A DNA stretch of 64,000 nucleotides from Bacillus sp. es.036. GTDB lineage: Bacteria; Bacillota; Bacilli; Bacillales; Guptibacillaceae. Where the stretch lies: positions 62,001 to 126,000 of the forward strand of contig NZ_PDIZ01000001.1 of NCBI RefSeq assembly GCF_002563635.1. The letters are read 5' to 3'. The notes below the pieces were generated by a model, which saw nothing but the letters and a program-made list of their open reading frames with translations, was not told where the DNA came from and did not search any database. Positions within the stretch are counted from its first letter, which is position 1. Each line of letters begins with the position of its first letter. The translations under genes and the position numbers were made by a program. Of this stretch, positions 33,390-43,578 are shown piece after piece.

Positions 33390-35348
33390 ATGCGAAATAA
33401 ATTAAGCAGTCAGATTAATAAGCCATGGGCGTTGTTCTTTGGTGTCATTCTATTATTCTGGTTAAAAACGTATGCTGTCTATCAAACTGAATTTGATCTT
33501 GGAATTCAAAATGGTATGCAGTCGTTTCTATTAGTCTTAAACCCGATTAGTTCTTTGTTGCTATTCTTTGGGTTTGCCCTATTCTTCAAAGGACGTAAAC
33601 GAGCATGGGCGATTCTAATTATTGATTTTGTCCTATCCTTTATTCTTTATGCAAATGTCGTGTACTACCGTTTCTTTAATGACTTTATTACACTTCCAAC
33701 AGTAATGCACACAAATGATGCTGGAGAGCTGAAAGACAGTGCCTTTGCATTAATGCAGTTCTCTGATGCGTTTTATTTCATTGATACGTTGCTTATTCTT
33801 GGATTAATCTTATTTAAAGTTATAAAGCCACAAGTCGCGATGAAAAAGAAGAAAATTGCACTTGTATTTGCCTCAGCAGCTGTCTTCTTTACAGTGAACC
33901 TCGGACTTGCTGAAGCTGATCGTCCAGAACTTTTAACGCGTGCTTTTGATCGCACGTACCTTGTGAAATATCTTGGTCAGTTCAACTATCAAATTTTTGA
34001 CGTCGTTACAACCGTTAAGTCTAGCTCTCAAAGCGCGTTTGCAAGCAGTGATGATTTAACAGATGTTCGAAACTTTGTTGAAGCAAATCGAACAGAGCCA
34101 AATCCAGAGTACTTCGGTAAGGCTGAGGGAATGAACGTCATTTATATTTCTCTTGAATCGATGCAAAGCTTTGTAATTGGAAAAGAAATCGATGGTCAGG
34201 AAGTAACGCCGTTCTTAAACAGTCTTGTTGAAGATCAAAACACATTCTATTTCGATAATATTTTCCATCAAGTTGGACAGGGAAAAACGTCGGACGCTGA
34301 GTTTATGATGGCAAACTCTCTCTATCCACTACCAAGTGGATCAGTAGCGATGGAGAAAGCGCGGAACACGTATCAGGCGCAGCCAGCCATTTTGGAGCAA
34401 AAAGGCTACTCAACATCATCCCTACACGGTAATGGTAAAACGTTCTGGAACCGTGATGAGATGTATAAGTCATTTGGTATTCAGAAATTCTTTGATTCAA
34501 GCTATTACGATATGAACGAAGAAGATGTTCATAACTATGGTCTAAAAGATAAGCCATTCTTTGAACAATCTATGCCATATCTTGAAAGTCTCGAACAACC
34601 GTTTCACGCGAAAATGCTAACTTTATCGAACCATTTTCCGTTTACAATGGATGAAGGTGATGTCGATTTCCCAACACCTGAAACGAATGATTCAGTTGTA
34701 AATGGTTACTTCCAGACAGCGAAGTATATGGATGAATCCATTGAACAATTCTTTAACGACTTGAAAGAATCAGGACTTTATGACAACACCGTGATTGTTA
34801 TGTATGGGGATCATTATGGTATTTCGAATAACCATAATAAGGCGATGTCTGAAGTGATGGGTGAGGAAGTGGGCCCATATGAAAATGCTCAGCTACAGCG
34901 TGTGCCTCTGTTCATTACTGCACCTGGTGTAGAAGGTAAGCAGGTTCATGAATATGGTGGGCATATGGACATCCGTGATACCGTTCTTCATCTACTAGGC
35001 GTTGAAACAGATGATTATATTTCGTTTGGATCTGATCTCCTTTCAGAAGATCATCGTGAAATCGTCCCATTCCGTAATGGTGATTTCGTAACGCCAGAAG
35101 TAACGTCTATTAATGAGAAGTGTTATGCGAATCCATCAGGTGAAAAAGTAGATGCTGAACAATGTGAGCAGCCAGGACAGTTTGTCGAAGAGTCACTTGA
35201 ACTCTCAGATAAAGTAGTCTACGGCGATTTACTGCGCTTCTATGAGCCTGAAGGTTTCACTCCTGTTGATCGTAGTGATTACGACTATAATGTTGATCAA
35301 ACAGAACCAGTACAAGAAGATCCTGCACAAGAAAAAGAACAGAAATAA
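33390..35348 (+). CDS. ltaS: Lipoteichoic acid synthase, LtaS family
   Basis: 652 residues. Five membrane helices fill about residues 12-165, followed by an extracellular sulfatase-fold domain. Active-site motifs are NVIYISLESMQSFVIG (metal Glu), HQVGQGKTSDAEFMMAN (catalytic Thr at residue 300, the same number as in S. aureus LtaS), WNRDEMYKSFG and MYGDHYGIS (metal Asp, His). It polymerises glycerol-phosphate from phosphatidylglycerol onto a glycolipid anchor. The end is acidic and Gln-rich. Bacilli often have several paralogues, so primary synthase versus primase or stress paralogue is not settled. Confidence 0.93.
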   Translation: MRNKLSSQINKPWALFFGVILLFWLKTYAVYQTEFDLGIQNGMQSFLLVLNPISSLLLFFGFALFFKGRKRAWAILIIDFVLSFILYANVVYYRFFNDFITLPTVMHTNDAGELKDSAFALMQFSDAFYFIDTLLILGLILFKVIKPQVAMKKKKIALVFASAAVFFTVNLGLAEADRPELLTRAFDRTYLVKYLGQFNYQIFDVVTTVKSSSQSAFASSDDLTDVRNFVEANRTEPNPEYFGKAEGMNVIYISLESMQSFVIGKEIDGQEVTPFLNSLVEDQNTFYFDNIFHQVGQGKTSDAEFMMANSLYPLPSGSVAMEKARNTYQAQPAILEQKGYSTSSLHGNGKTFWNRDEMYKSFGIQKFFDSSYYDMNEEDVHNYGLKDKPFFEQSMPYLESLEQPFHAKMLTLSNHFPFTMDEGDVDFPTPETNDSVVNGYFQTAKYMDESIEQFFNDLKESGLYDNTVIVMYGDHYGISNNHNKAMSEVMGEEVGPYENAQLQRVPLFITAPGVEGKQVHEYGGHMDIRDTVLHLLGVETDDYISFGSDLLSEDHREIVPFRNGDFVTPEVTSINEKCYANPSGEKVDAEQCEQPGQFVEESLELSDKVVYGDLLRFYEPEGFTPVDRSDYDYNVDQTEPVQEDPAQEKEQK

Positions 35349-35352
35349 TGTG

Positions 35353-35383
35353 AAAGCATCCCGATAAACGGGGTGCTTTTTTT
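35353..35383 (+). terminator. ltaS terminator
   Basis: AAAGCATCCCG / CGGGGTGCTTT stem (one G-T pair) and a run of T. Confidence 0.85.
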
Positions 35384-35501
35384 GTGCTCAGAAAATGTTC
35401 TCCTTCTAAAGGTGTAGAAGAAAATAAGTCATTAGCTACAGTGATTGAATGGGTAAATAGGTTATAATTTCCATAAGGGTGAAAAAGAGGGAGAGATGAT
35501 C

Positions 35502-36323
35502 ATGAAACGACCGATTTGCATCACGTGTGGCACGCAATACGTTGATATGGAGGTGAATCCTGAAACGTGTCCTATTTGTAAAGAAGAAAGACAGTATGTT
35601 AATCCAGATGGACAGGAATGGACAACGCTTATCTCCATGCAGAAACAGCAATTTCAAAATCAAATTATCGAAGAAGAAAAAGGCTTATATAGCATCACAA
35701 CAGCTCCGACTTTTGCAATTGGTCAAACAGCATATCTGGTCCAGAGTACTGGATTTAATGTGCTATGGGATTGCATTTCTTATCTTGATGAAGCGACAAT
35801 CCAAGCGGTTAAAGACCTAGGCGGCATTGATGCCATTGCTCTGTCACATCCACATTATTACTCATCTCAGGTAGAATGGGCAGAAGCCTTTCATGTGCCG
35901 ATCTATATTCATGAAGATGATGCCAAATGGGTGATGAGAGAGAGTGAGAGGGTTGTGTTCTGGAATGGAGAGTCATTGGAACTTGCCCCTCACTTAACCA
36001 TTCATCGCCTTGGCGGACACTTCCTTGGTGGTGCAGTGCTTCATCTGAAGGATGTGAGTGGAGGGAAAGGGATACTGCTAACGGGCGACATTATACAAGT
36101 TGTCGCTGATCAGGAATGGGTTAGTTTCATGTATAGCTATCCTAATTTAATACCGTTACCTGCTAGGAAGGTGAAAGAAATGGCTCATAAGGTTAAGCCA
36201 CTAAAGTTTGATCGTCTTTACAACGCCTTTCATCGCATCGTTGAATCTGGCGCAGATGAGGCGGTTCAACGGTCGGCTACTCGATATCTTCAAGCTCTTG
36301 AAGGAGAGCTTTTTCATACGTAA
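35502..36323 (+). CDS. MBL-fold hydrolase with N-terminal zinc ribbon
   Basis: 273 residues. The N-terminal 35 residues contain ICITCGTQ and ETCPICKEER, a two-CxxC zinc ribbon. A metallo-beta-lactamase-like domain follows, but its main metal motif is reduced: LSHPHYYSSQVEW replaces HxHxDH, while GGHFLGGAVLHL and LLTGDIIQV retain later ligands. Activity may be altered or lost. GAGGGAGAG is spaced for the ATG at 35502 rather than 35496. The terminator stem begins in its stop codon. Confidence 0.8.
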   Translation: MKRPICITCGTQYVDMEVNPETCPICKEERQYVNPDGQEWTTLISMQKQQFQNQIIEEEKGLYSITTAPTFAIGQTAYLVQSTGFNVLWDCISYLDEATIQAVKDLGGIDAIALSHPHYYSSQVEWAEAFHVPIYIHEDDAKWVMRESERVVFWNGESLELAPHLTIHRLGGHFLGGAVLHLKDVSGGKGILLTGDIIQVVADQEWVSFMYSYPNLIPLPARKVKEMAHKVKPLKFDRLYNAFHRIVESGADEAVQRSATRYLQALEGELFHT

Positions 36324-36362
36324 AAGCAGAACCTCCTTAATAGAAGGAGGTTCTGCTTTTAG
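36322..36362 (+). terminator. Intrinsic terminator overlapping a stop codon
   Basis: AAAAGCAGAACCTCCTT / AAGGAGGTTCTGCTTTT, a perfect 17-bp stem starting inside the TAA of the MBL gene. Confidence 0.92.
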
Positions 36363-36569
36363 GAGCAAGGAAAAGGGAAAACTTTAGATAGAGCGAATAT
36401 AGTTTAGAAGGGGAGTGGATGGAAAAATAAAACGGGTGTTGAATTGCTAGACAAAGGTTTGGAAATAAGGAGAAGTGGAAAAACCATTACACATAGTGAA
36501 AATAATAGGAAAATGTTAGAAAGAAAAGGTGTTTAAGTATCGATTAGGTTTTACGAAGGAGGAGTAGGG

Positions 36570-36953
36570 ATGAAAATTTATAATTTTGATCGGTCGGCAG
36601 GAAAAGAAATTACAAAATTCGGATCGCAATTTATGATGTCTCGCATTACTCAGACGAATTCTAGCGTACATATAGGTGCCATGTATCTGGACAAAGAAGG
36701 GCTGATTGGCTTTCATCAGGCCGTGACGCCGCAATTATTATTAATCATCAGTGGTGAAGGGTTGGTAAGAGGAGAAGATAATGAGTTAATGAAGGTAAAA
36801 GAAGGGGATGCTGTCTTCTGGAATAAGGATGAATGGCATGAGACGACTACGGAAAAGGGTTTAACCGCTATTGCCATTGAAGGTGAATTTGATCCGGAGT
36901 TGTTTTTAAATGAAAAAGAGGAGGTAGAAGAGAGAGAAGAAACAGAAGCATAA
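36570..36953 (+). CDS. Cupin-domain protein
   Basis: 127 residues with a single small beta-barrel cupin: GLIGFHQAVTPQLLLIISGE (motif 1, degenerate His/Glu set) and VKEGDAVFWNKDEWHETTTE (motif 2 with His). An acidic tail (EKEEVEEREETEA) closes it. Such proteins often bind a metal or small ligand; the specific role is unknown. GGAGGAGTAGGG precedes the ATG. Confidence 0.8.
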   Translation: MKIYNFDRSAGKEITKFGSQFMMSRITQTNSSVHIGAMYLDKEGLIGFHQAVTPQLLLIISGEGLVRGEDNELMKVKEGDAVFWNKDEWHETTTEKGLTAIAIEGEFDPELFLNEKEEVEEREETEA

Positions 36954-37012
36954 GTGGAATACAGAAACAAAATGATCTGATTACGAGAAAGCAACTAGAT
37001 AAAGATAAACAA

Positions 37013-37046
37013 AAAAAAGCTCTTCCGCCGGGGAAGAGCTTTTTTA
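37013..37046. terminator. Intrinsic terminator (csp)
   Basis: AAAAAGCTCTTCC / GGGAAGAGCTTTTT stem, functional in either direction; it closes the cold-shock gene. Confidence 0.88.
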
Positions 37047-37054
37047 TATATGAT

Positions 37055-37255
37055 TTATGCTTTAACTACGTTAGTAGCTTGTGGTCCGCGGTTACCTTGC
37101 TCAGTGTCAAAAGTAACTGTTTGACCTTCTTCAAGAGTTTTGAAACCTTCGCCTTGAATAGCTGAGAAATGTACGAATACGTCGTCTCCGCCTTCAACTT
37201 CGATGAAGCCAAAACCTTTTTCTGCGTTAAACCATTTTACTGTACCTTTGTTCAT
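37055..37255 (-). CDS. csp: Cold-shock protein (CspB/CspD type)
   Basis: 66 residues, the normal length for a single OB-fold RNA chaperone. RNP1 is KGFGFIEV and RNP2 VFVHFSAI, with the end [11 protein letters not shown]. It binds single-stranded RNA/DNA and melts mRNA secondary structure. The ATG at 37255 follows TTGGAGGATACACAC; an ATG 30 bases upstream in frame is ignored. The predicted promoter lies about 130 bases upstream, leaving a long untranslated leader of the kind seen in cold-regulated csp genes. Confidence 0.96.
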   Translation of the reverse strand: MNKGTVKWFNAEKGFGFIEVEGGDDVFVHFSAIQGEGFKTLEEGQTVTFDTEQGNRGPQATNVVKA

Positions 37256-37384
37256 GTGTGTATCCTCCAAGTGCATTTTGCACAAATATTACTATTACTG
37301 CTCTACATAATCATTTGAGATGTAAGTACTTCCTAAAGTAGCCTGCTCTTTAATAATCAGTACCGAACAACAATAATTAACCTT

Positions 37385-37413
37385 AGTATAACACGTCTCC
37401 CAAAAAAAGCAAA
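37385..37413 (-). promoter_or_regulatory. Candidate csp promoter with long leader
   Basis: On the minus strand, TTTGCT and TATACT are separated by 17 bases. The transcript would have a leader of about 120 bases before the csp start codon. Confidence 0.6.
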
Positions 37414-37613
37414 CCTCTTCTGGAAATTCCCCTAAATTAGTTGTAAAAAGAGTCTTTGGAATGAAGGCGTTTGGCGTCGTAATTACTGATGCATTAGGGT
37501 TTATAGCTATCTTTAGAAATATAAATAAGGCAGTGAGAAAGTTTTTAATGTAAAATGAAGTGTGTTCCTCTATGATAGGGTAGAGAATCGATTTATCAGC
37601 GGAGGTAGAAGAT

Positions 37614-38426
37614 ATGCCAATTCAGAAATCGATCATTGACCAGGAAGTTCAATTAATCGGAAAACAGCTAGAAGCAAGAAAGTTAGATATTGCAAAAAGA
37701 TTACTCAAACCAGGCGCGGACAATGCAGAAGCACTGAGGTTACATACAGAGCTTGTTCAACTGTGTGCCGACACCATTTTAATTGGTATAGAAGAAACGA
37801 TGCCTAACGTTACAAAGTGGGGAAGAGAGACGGGAGAGCTGGCGGTTAGTTATGGCTCAGAACTAGATGAGTCACTGAAAACCACGTCAGAATTTAGACA
37901 AGCAATATGGGATGTCATTGAATTAATAACAGTCGAAGCAAACCATACGGTTCAAAGTGTTTTTAGAGCCGGGAAATTGGTTGATCGTATGCTTGACCAT
38001 GCTGTTTATGCATACAGCACAGCCTATGTCACCTCATATAAGAATAATCTCAGCCATGCACAAGAAGTATTTCTAGAGCTTTCTGTTCCCGTTGTACCAA
38101 TTCTTGAGGGCGTCGCTGTTTTGCCGATTATCGGTGATGTTGACACGCATCGGGCTAGTCTTCTTATGGAAACAGCACTAAGAGAATCAACTGAAAAACA
38201 CTTAACGCATTTATTTATCGATCTTTCTGGTGTCACTATTGTTGATACAATGGTTGCCAACAACATTTTTAATATTATTTATTCTCTAGAGCTGTTAGGC
38301 GTTAAGGGGATCCTGTCAGGAATTAGGCCTGAAGTGGCACAAACGATGATTCATCTCGGGATCGATTTCTCTTCCATTCAAACGCACAGTACGTTAAAAC
38401 AAGCATTAGCAAGGCATATTTTATAA
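37614..38426 (+). CDS. RsbR-type STAS-domain protein (stressosome paralogue)
   Basis: 270 residues. The C-terminal STAS domain (about 155-268) keeps both Thr phosphorylation sites of RsbR paralogues: FIDLSGVTIVDTMVANNIFN and SGIRPEVAQTMIHLGIDFSS. The N-terminal half is helical, like the sensory domains of RsbR proteins. In Bacillus such proteins join RsbS in the stressosome that controls RsbT and sigma B. No rsbS, rsbT or other partner is adjacent, so this is a stand-alone paralogue. GCGGAGGTAGAAGAT precedes the ATG. Confidence 0.85.
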   Translation: MPIQKSIIDQEVQLIGKQLEARKLDIAKRLLKPGADNAEALRLHTELVQLCADTILIGIEETMPNVTKWGRETGELAVSYGSELDESLKTTSEFRQAIWDVIELITVEANHTVQSVFRAGKLVDRMLDHAVYAYSTAYVTSYKNNLSHAQEVFLELSVPVVPILEGVAVLPIIGDVDTHRASLLMETALRESTEKHLTHLFIDLSGVTIVDTMVANNIFNIIYSLELLGVKGILSGIRPEVAQTMIHLGIDFSSIQTHSTLKQALARHIL

Positions 38427-38448
38427 TCTGCTTAAACATTATTAAGAG

Positions 38449-38479
38449 AAAGCTGTCCAAAACAGGCAGCTTTTTTTTT
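38449..38479 (+). terminator. Intrinsic terminator
   Basis: AAAGCTGTC / GGCAGCTTT stem followed by nine T. Confidence 0.85.
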
Positions 38480-38711
38480 GGGGAGAAAAAACGAAAAAAT
38501 TGGAATGTTTTTTTAAAATGAATTCCATTGACGGTGAAGACAATGACTAATAAAATGGTCTCGAAAAATCTTAGTAAGATCCTCTCTTCCACAAGCAAGA
38601 ACGCTACCATCTTAAGCGAAAAGACGGTTTGTCTTCAAAGGTCTGACTGACTAGCAGATGGAATCAGGATGCTCAGGTTTTCTTTATTTTTTAGGAAGGG
38701 AGGATGACGTA

Positions 38712-39347
38712 ATGCTTTATCGAATTACGGTTTATCTTCTTGGTATGTTTATTAACTTTTTTGGTGTCGCGCTTGTCATTCATGCGACGCTTGGAGCTGG
38801 ATTTTGGACTTCTTTTTTTATTGGGCTATCAGATTTAGCAGGACTTACCGTTGGGTTTTGGTATGGCTTGTTTCAAATCCTTGTCATTTTCTTGAATGGG
38901 AGTTTAATGAAACAGAAGCCCGAATATGGAGCGGTTCTGCCGATTATTCTAGAAAGCTTTATCCTCGACTTCTGGTTAGAAATTGTGTTTTCTTCCGTCC
39001 AGCTAACAGCAGCACCACTAATGGTAAAAGTTGCGATTCTAATTGCGGGAATGGTCGCAATTGGGTTAGGCGTAGCCATCTATATATTGCCACAATTCCC
39101 GCGAGCACCATTTGATCAGCTTTTTCTTGTAATTAGTGCAAGATTCAATCTTAGTTTGCAAATGGGACAGACGATTGTTGCCATTGTCATGGCAACACTT
39201 GCTCTAATGATTGGTGGTCCAGTTGGTGTAGGAACAATTGCGCTCGTATTTTTACTTGGACCGATTATTCAATTCTGGTATGAGAGAGCGTATCCAATGT
39301 ATTACATGCTGTATCCAACGCAAGCACCGCACGAGGAATATTTATAA
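38712..39347 (+). CDS. YczE/YitT-like membrane protein
   Basis: 211 residues with five or six membrane helices: FINFFGVALVIHATLGAGFW, FWYGLFQILVIFLNGSL, LGVAIYILPQFPRAPFDQLF, GPVGVGTIALVFLLGPIIQF. The pattern fits the YczE family; B. subtilis YczE is needed for lipopeptide and polyketide synthesis, but no such genes are here. AGGGAGGATGACGTA precedes the ATG at 38712; the longer open frame has no ribosome site. Confidence 0.8.
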   Translation: MLYRITVYLLGMFINFFGVALVIHATLGAGFWTSFFIGLSDLAGLTVGFWYGLFQILVIFLNGSLMKQKPEYGAVLPIILESFILDFWLEIVFSSVQLTAAPLMVKVAILIAGMVAIGLGVAIYILPQFPRAPFDQLFLVISARFNLSLQMGQTIVAIVMATLALMIGGPVGVGTIALVFLLGPIIQFWYERAYPMYYMLYPTQAPHEEYL

Positions 39348-39360
39348 ACGTGTATGACGA

Positions 39361-39394
39361 GACGCTTTTGTGAAAATGCAAAAGCGTCTTTTTT
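39361..39394 (+). terminator. Intrinsic terminator
   Basis: GACGCTTTTG / CAAAAGCGTC perfect 10-bp stem and a T run. Confidence 0.88.
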
Positions 39395-39498
39395 GCGGAA
39401 ATTGGGTTTTATAAGAAAAAGGAATTCTCTATTAATTAAGGGTGCTTAAAGTGCCGATTGTAACGTCAGCAGTTCTTGTAAAAAAATGAAGAATAAAA

Positions 39499-39530
39499 AA
39501 GACAGCGAACCAATTAAAGTTCGCTGTCTT
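39499..39530 (-). terminator. CYP102A terminator
   Basis: AAGACAGCGAAC / GTTCGCTGTCTT perfect 12-bp stem; on the minus strand it is followed by TTTTTT. Confidence 0.9.
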
Positions 39531-39538
39531 CTTCCGTA

Positions 39539-42500
39539 TTAAGCGCCAGCCCATACATCTTTCGCATATCGGCCGTCTCGCTCAAGTTCTTCTAGCCATT
39601 GAATCGCTTCTTGCTCAGTTGTTTCATACATCGATTGATAGCTTGTGATCATCGTTTGTTCAACTTCAGGAGCCATGTGGCTACCGTCGCCGCAAACGTA
39701 TAAGCGTCCACCGTCTTTTAGAAGTGGGATGACATCTAAAGCATTCTCGGTTACAAGATGTTGTACATACGTTTTTTTCTGTCCAGGGCAACGAGAAAAT
39801 GCCGTATGAAGGGTAACAAGTCCATCTTTTTCAGCCTGTTCAAGCTCTTCCTGATATAAATAATCATGTTCAGGATTACGGCAACCGAAGTAGAGGTGAG
39901 CTGCACCAAGCTCGTTGCCTTGCTTACTTAATTCCCGGCGGGCTTGAATGAATCCTCTAAATGGCGCAATACCTGTTCCAGGTCCAATTAGGACCATTGG
40001 TGTTTCTGGATCTTCTGGAAGCTGGAAGTTGGACTGTGGCGTATTGATAAAGCAGGCCACTTTGTCACCAAATTCACGCGTTGCCAGGTAGTTCGAAGCA
40101 ACACCCTTGTATTCTCCCTTACCATTCCAAGCAGTGTCACGAACGACACTAACCGTCATGCTCGCTTCTCGTTCTTTATAAAGCGGAGAACTTGAAATCG
40201 AGTAGTAGCGAGCCTTCAATGGCGGAAGTAGTGCAATGAACCGCTCAAATGGAATCTCGCAAGCTAGATAGTGTTCAACGAGTTCTAGCATCGTAACGCG
40301 CTTCTCAAGAACTTCCTTTTTATAGGTGTCGTCTTCAAGTAATTGCTCGAGTTCAACAACATGAGGTGGGCAAACTGTATGTGAAGCTAGCGCCCGTATT
40401 TGAGAACGTGTTGCTGGTTCTTGAAGTTCTACATAAGAAGAAAGAAGCTCCTGGAGTTTCACTGGTTTGTCAGTAGGAAGGTGAGCCGCTTTACCAGAAT
40501 CTCCAGTCAGTAGAACGTGATCATGCCCATTTAACGAGAAGCGTTCAAGAACACGATTGACCATTTCATCACTATTTTGTGGAAGGATGCCGACATGATC
40601 ACCTTCTTGATAGGTCACACCGTCAGGTAACATCAATTCAATGTGTCGCGTGCTTCTTCCACTCTCTGTATGCTGTAATTCAACATTTCGATTAATAATC
40701 GCAGTGAACGCGTGGTGTGTTCTAGCGAGAGGCGTATCACTTACGCCACTTACGAAACTCATTGAAATGGCACTGTTTTCTGAGCTGTTTTCATTTAGTT
40801 CGATATTCATTGCTTCTGCGAGATTTGGCCATAGCGTTGCTTCCCATTTCTCATAATCGCCTTCAAAGTCATCGCTTGCATCCCCATCCCCCGTTTCAGA
40901 AATTCGCTGAGCACCTTTCTTTGATAGCTGCTCATCAATTAGGGCTGGAATCCGTTGATACGTGTTGGCCCAGTTGCGGTCACCGCAACCAAAGACGGCA
41001 TAATGGACACCGTTTACTGCTCCATCTTCCATCTCATCAAGCCACTGTACAAATTCATCCGCATTGTCTGGAGGATTTCCGTTATAGGAAGCGGAAACAA
41101 TCAGAACAGCTCCGTCTTGAGGAAGTTCCTTCACATAATCGTTCAGAGGAGCAACTTCAGAGCTAAAGCCCTGTTGGCGGCCAGTTTCAGCAAGGTCACG
41201 AGCAATTCCTTCAGCTGTGCCTAGATTAGATCCATATAAGACAAGAAGAGGAGTTCCGTGCGCATTTTCGACGGGTGCTGGTGCTGTTTTCTTTTCTTTT
41301 TCAACAGGTTCAGCTTGTGTAACAAAAGAAATCGATTCCTTTCTTTGCTTCACTTTCATTTTTAGACCATCGGGTTTGAGCGTTAATGTTTCTTTCACAT
41401 CAAGTTGATAGTTCGAATGATCGATGAGATCAAAGTGCTGAATAACCATACCGAGAACGAGCGTGGCTTCATGTAGTGAGAATTGTTGCCCGATACATGC
41501 GCGCTGCCCATTTCCGAACGGCTTATAAGCGTGTTGGGGGATAGAAGACGGGTCTTCAAAGCGTTCAGGTACGAATTCTTCCACATTATCACCCCAAATG
41601 GATTTATCACGATGTAGTTCGGGGAGTAGGAGCGTGAACTCGTCACCTTTTTCTACATCATATTCTCCATTCAATGTTGTATCTTCCTTCGCATAGAGAG
41701 AAAAGGCAGGAGCGGTTGGCCATAAGCGAAGGGATTCATTAAGAATCATTCGAACATATTTGAGCTGCTTTACCTGCTTATAATCAGGAATAGCATCGCC
41801 AACGACACGGTCGACTTCTTCTTGAGCTTTGGCAAGCTTATCTGGATTATTCATGAGGTAGTAAAGTGTAAAGGAAAGCAGTCCACTTGTCGTTTCATGT
41901 CCAGCGATTAAGAATGTGATAATTTGGAAACGGATATTCTCATCATCAAGCGGTTCACCTGTTTCAGGGTCTTTTCCTTTCAACATATGTGCTAAAAGAT
42001 CATCCTCGCCTTGATCACCATTCTTCTTACGGTCTGCGATTAAGCCATCGACTAGAGAAAACATATAGTCAATATCATCTTTAAATTGTTTTTTGGAGCG
42101 TACCATCAGTTTATCTTGAACCCCAAGACGCTGTGATTGATTCATCGCTTCATCCAAAGCACGAACCATCGCATCAACAAATTCATGGTTGGTTTCTCTG
42201 TAAAAGCTATTAAAGCGAAAGTCGAAGCCACAAAGGCCAATCGTATCAAGAGTCAACCGCGTCATATCTTCCGGAACATCAATTTCTTCATCAGGGTTAA
42301 GGCGTGCCCACTTCTGAATAAGCTGTGTAGCAAGGTCGACCATTTTATTATGATAGCCTTTCATCGCTTGTTGACTAAAACTTGGGAGGAGGATGTTATG
42401 GGCTTTTTTCCAATTCTGTTCGTTCGTTTCACTTGTGAATAAGCCATCTCCTCCAAAAGCACGAACTTTTTGAAGAACGGGTCCTACTTTTTTGTCGAAG

Positions 42501-42703
42501 CGTTTTTCATCTGTTATTTCCGAGACAAGGGATGCACTAGAGACAAACGTACTGGTGCGTCCAGGAAATTGAAACTGATAAATTGGGCCCAATTCTTTAG
42601 CAAGTTTCATAAACGATTGAATGGGTTTTTCTTTATCAATAAGAGGAAGGTTTCCTAAAGGTCCATATGTTTTTGGCTGTGGGAACGATTTCTTAGTAGT
42701 CAA
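39539..42703 (-). CDS. cyp102A: Self-sufficient fatty-acid hydroxylase, cytochrome P450 CYP102A
   Basis: 1,054 residues, the size of P450 BM3. The heme domain (1-460) has [15 protein letters not shown] (I-helix oxygen groove), ESLRLWP and [18 protein letters not shown] (heme Cys near 400). A linker leads to a flavodoxin-like FMN domain (about 485-630, [18 protein letters not shown]) and a FAD/NADPH reductase (about 665-1054, [48 protein letters not shown]). It hydroxylates medium and long fatty acids near the omega end. It starts at TTG behind GAGGTGATTCATC. A palindromic operator lies about 35-50 bases upstream. Confidence 0.96.
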   Translation of the reverse strand: MTTKKSFPQPKTYGPLGNLPLIDKEKPIQSFMKLAKELGPIYQFQFPGRTSTFVSSASLVSEITDEKRFDKKVGPVLQKVRAFGGDGLFTSETNEQNWKKAHNILLPSFSQQAMKGYHNKMVDLATQLIQKWARLNPDEEIDVPEDMTRLTLDTIGLCGFDFRFNSFYRETNHEFVDAMVRALDEAMNQSQRLGVQDKLMVRSKKQFKDDIDYMFSLVDGLIADRKKNGDQGEDDLLAHMLKGKDPETGEPLDDENIRFQIITFLIAGHETTSGLLSFTLYYLMNNPDKLAKAQEEVDRVVGDAIPDYKQVKQLKYVRMILNESLRLWPTAPAFSLYAKEDTTLNGEYDVEKGDEFTLLLPELHRDKSIWGDNVEEFVPERFEDPSSIPQHAYKPFGNGQRACIGQQFSLHEATLVLGMVIQHFDLIDHSNYQLDVKETLTLKPDGLKMKVKQRKESISFVTQAEPVEKEKKTAPAPVENAHGTPLLVLYGSNLGTAEGIARDLAETGRQQGFSSEVAPLNDYVKELPQDGAVLIVSASYNGNPPDNADEFVQWLDEMEDGAVNGVHYAVFGCGDRNWANTYQRIPALIDEQLSKKGAQRISETGDGDASDDFEGDYEKWEATLWPNLAEAMNIELNENSSENSAISMSFVSGVSDTPLARTHHAFTAIINRNVELQHTESGRSTRHIELMLPDGVTYQEGDHVGILPQNSDEMVNRVLERFSLNGHDHVLLTGDSGKAAHLPTDKPVKLQELLSSYVELQEPATRSQIRALASHTVCPPHVVELEQLLEDDTYKKEVLEKRVTMLELVEHYLACEIPFERFIALLPPLKARYYSISSSPLYKEREASMTVSVVRDTAWNGKGEYKGVASNYLATREFGDKVACFINTPQSNFQLPEDPETPMVLIGPGTGIAPFRGFIQARRELSKQGNELGAAHLYFGCRNPEHDYLYQEELEQAEKDGLVTLHTAFSRCPGQKKTYVQHLVTENALDVIPLLKDGGRLYVCGDGSHMAPEVEQTMITSYQSMYETTEQEAIQWLEELERDGRYAKDVWAGA

Positions 42704-42735
42704 GATGAATCACCTCATTAGTAATTTTTGGATCG

Positions 42736-42751
42736 GAATGAACGTTCATTC
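42736..42751 (-). promoter_or_regulatory. FadR-like TetR operator upstream of CYP102A
   Basis: GAATGAACGTTCATTC, a perfect 16-bp palindrome between the two genes. It resembles the Bacillus FadR/Bm3R1-type TGAATGA-N-TCATTCA site. Confidence 0.82.
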
Positions 42752-42778
42752 ATTATCTTGTATGAAGAGACTTGCTCT

Positions 42779-43351
42779 TCATTGATGGGATCTAACTGAG
42801 TCCCATAAGCTTTCTTCAATATTTGACAGAAGCTCTGGATCAGGATCGAGCTCACCTGCTCTTACAAGGTTCTGAAGTTCAAGAAATGCGCCATATACAA
42901 TAGCGATCAGGGCTTCAGAAGGCAGGTTTCGAATAACAGCATGTTGTTTACCAGTATCAAAGAAATTTCTTAATAAGTTCAGCAATTGATTAAAATCAGT
43001 CCGACTTTGTTGGTCCAAAAAGTGAGATGCACTATGTTTTTTAATAAAATATAGTGCATGTTCATTCTGGTTTGTAAACAAAATCATTGCCTTAAAAATA
43101 TGATGAAACTGATTTCGTATAGGCTTATGAAATGGAAATTGATCCTTAATCGTATTTGTAAATGTTTCAACATAATCTTGAAAGAGAGTGTTTACAAGAA
43201 CCTCTTTATTCTCGAAATAACGATAGATGGTGCCTGCTCCAACATTTGCTGAAGTGGCAATCATCGGAACCGTGGTTGCATTAAACCCTCGCTCCGCAAA
43301 TAGAGCAAGAGCGCTTGTCATAATACTTTCTCGTTTCGTTTGAATTGTCAC
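42779..43351 (-). CDS. TetR-family repressor (FadR/Bm3R1-like)
   Basis: 190 residues. The N-terminal helix-turn-helix domain is ESIMTSALALFAERGFNATT, TVPMIATSANVGAGTIYRYF and ENKEVLVNTLFQDYV; the C-terminal ligand domain has a FadR-like helix set. Together with the adjacent CYP102A and the two palindromes, it most likely represses both genes and is relieved by fatty acids or acyl-CoA, as Bm3R1 does in B. megaterium. The start is GTG at 43351 behind GAGAGGGGCTC; the longer ATG frame would include the operator region. Confidence 0.9.
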   Translation of the reverse strand: MTIQTKRESIMTSALALFAERGFNATTVPMIATSANVGAGTIYRYFENKEVLVNTLFQDYVETFTNTIKDQFPFHKPIRNQFHHIFKAMILFTNQNEHALYFIKKHSASHFLDQQSRTDFNQLLNLLRNFFDTGKQHAVIRNLPSEALIAIVYGAFLELQNLVRAGELDPDPELLSNIEESLWDSVRSHQ

Positions 43352-43375
43352 GAGCCCCTCTCTATAAAATAATAC

Positions 43376-43393
43376 GGAATGAATATTCATTCC
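43376..43393 (-). promoter_or_regulatory. FadR-like TetR operator, autoregulatory
   Basis: GGAATGAATATTCATTCC, a perfect 18-bp palindrome about 25 bases upstream of the repressor start. It shares the GAATGAA/TTCATTC arms with the site at 42736. Confidence 0.85.
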
Positions 43394-43578
43394 CCTCTCA
43401 TTTTAAACCTGTTGAAAAAGCATAACAATAAAGCAGATGTCCTAAAAAGATTGAAGATCCTGTTAACTTGAGGGTCTAATCCCCTATTTTAATGTTAAAA
43501 AATGGTATAAAATAGCATACAAAAGAATAATTTCCATCTGAGAAGTGTACTCCCTTTGTTGTATCCTTATAAATCTAA

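Noticed and set aside
38323-38610. Minus-strand 95-codon gene downstream of the STAS gene
   Set aside because: It runs through the terminator and the end of the STAS gene and has no ribosome site.
40762-41224. Plus-strand frames within CYP102A
   Set aside because: Antisense to the linker and flavodoxin domain; composition is that of a shadow frame.
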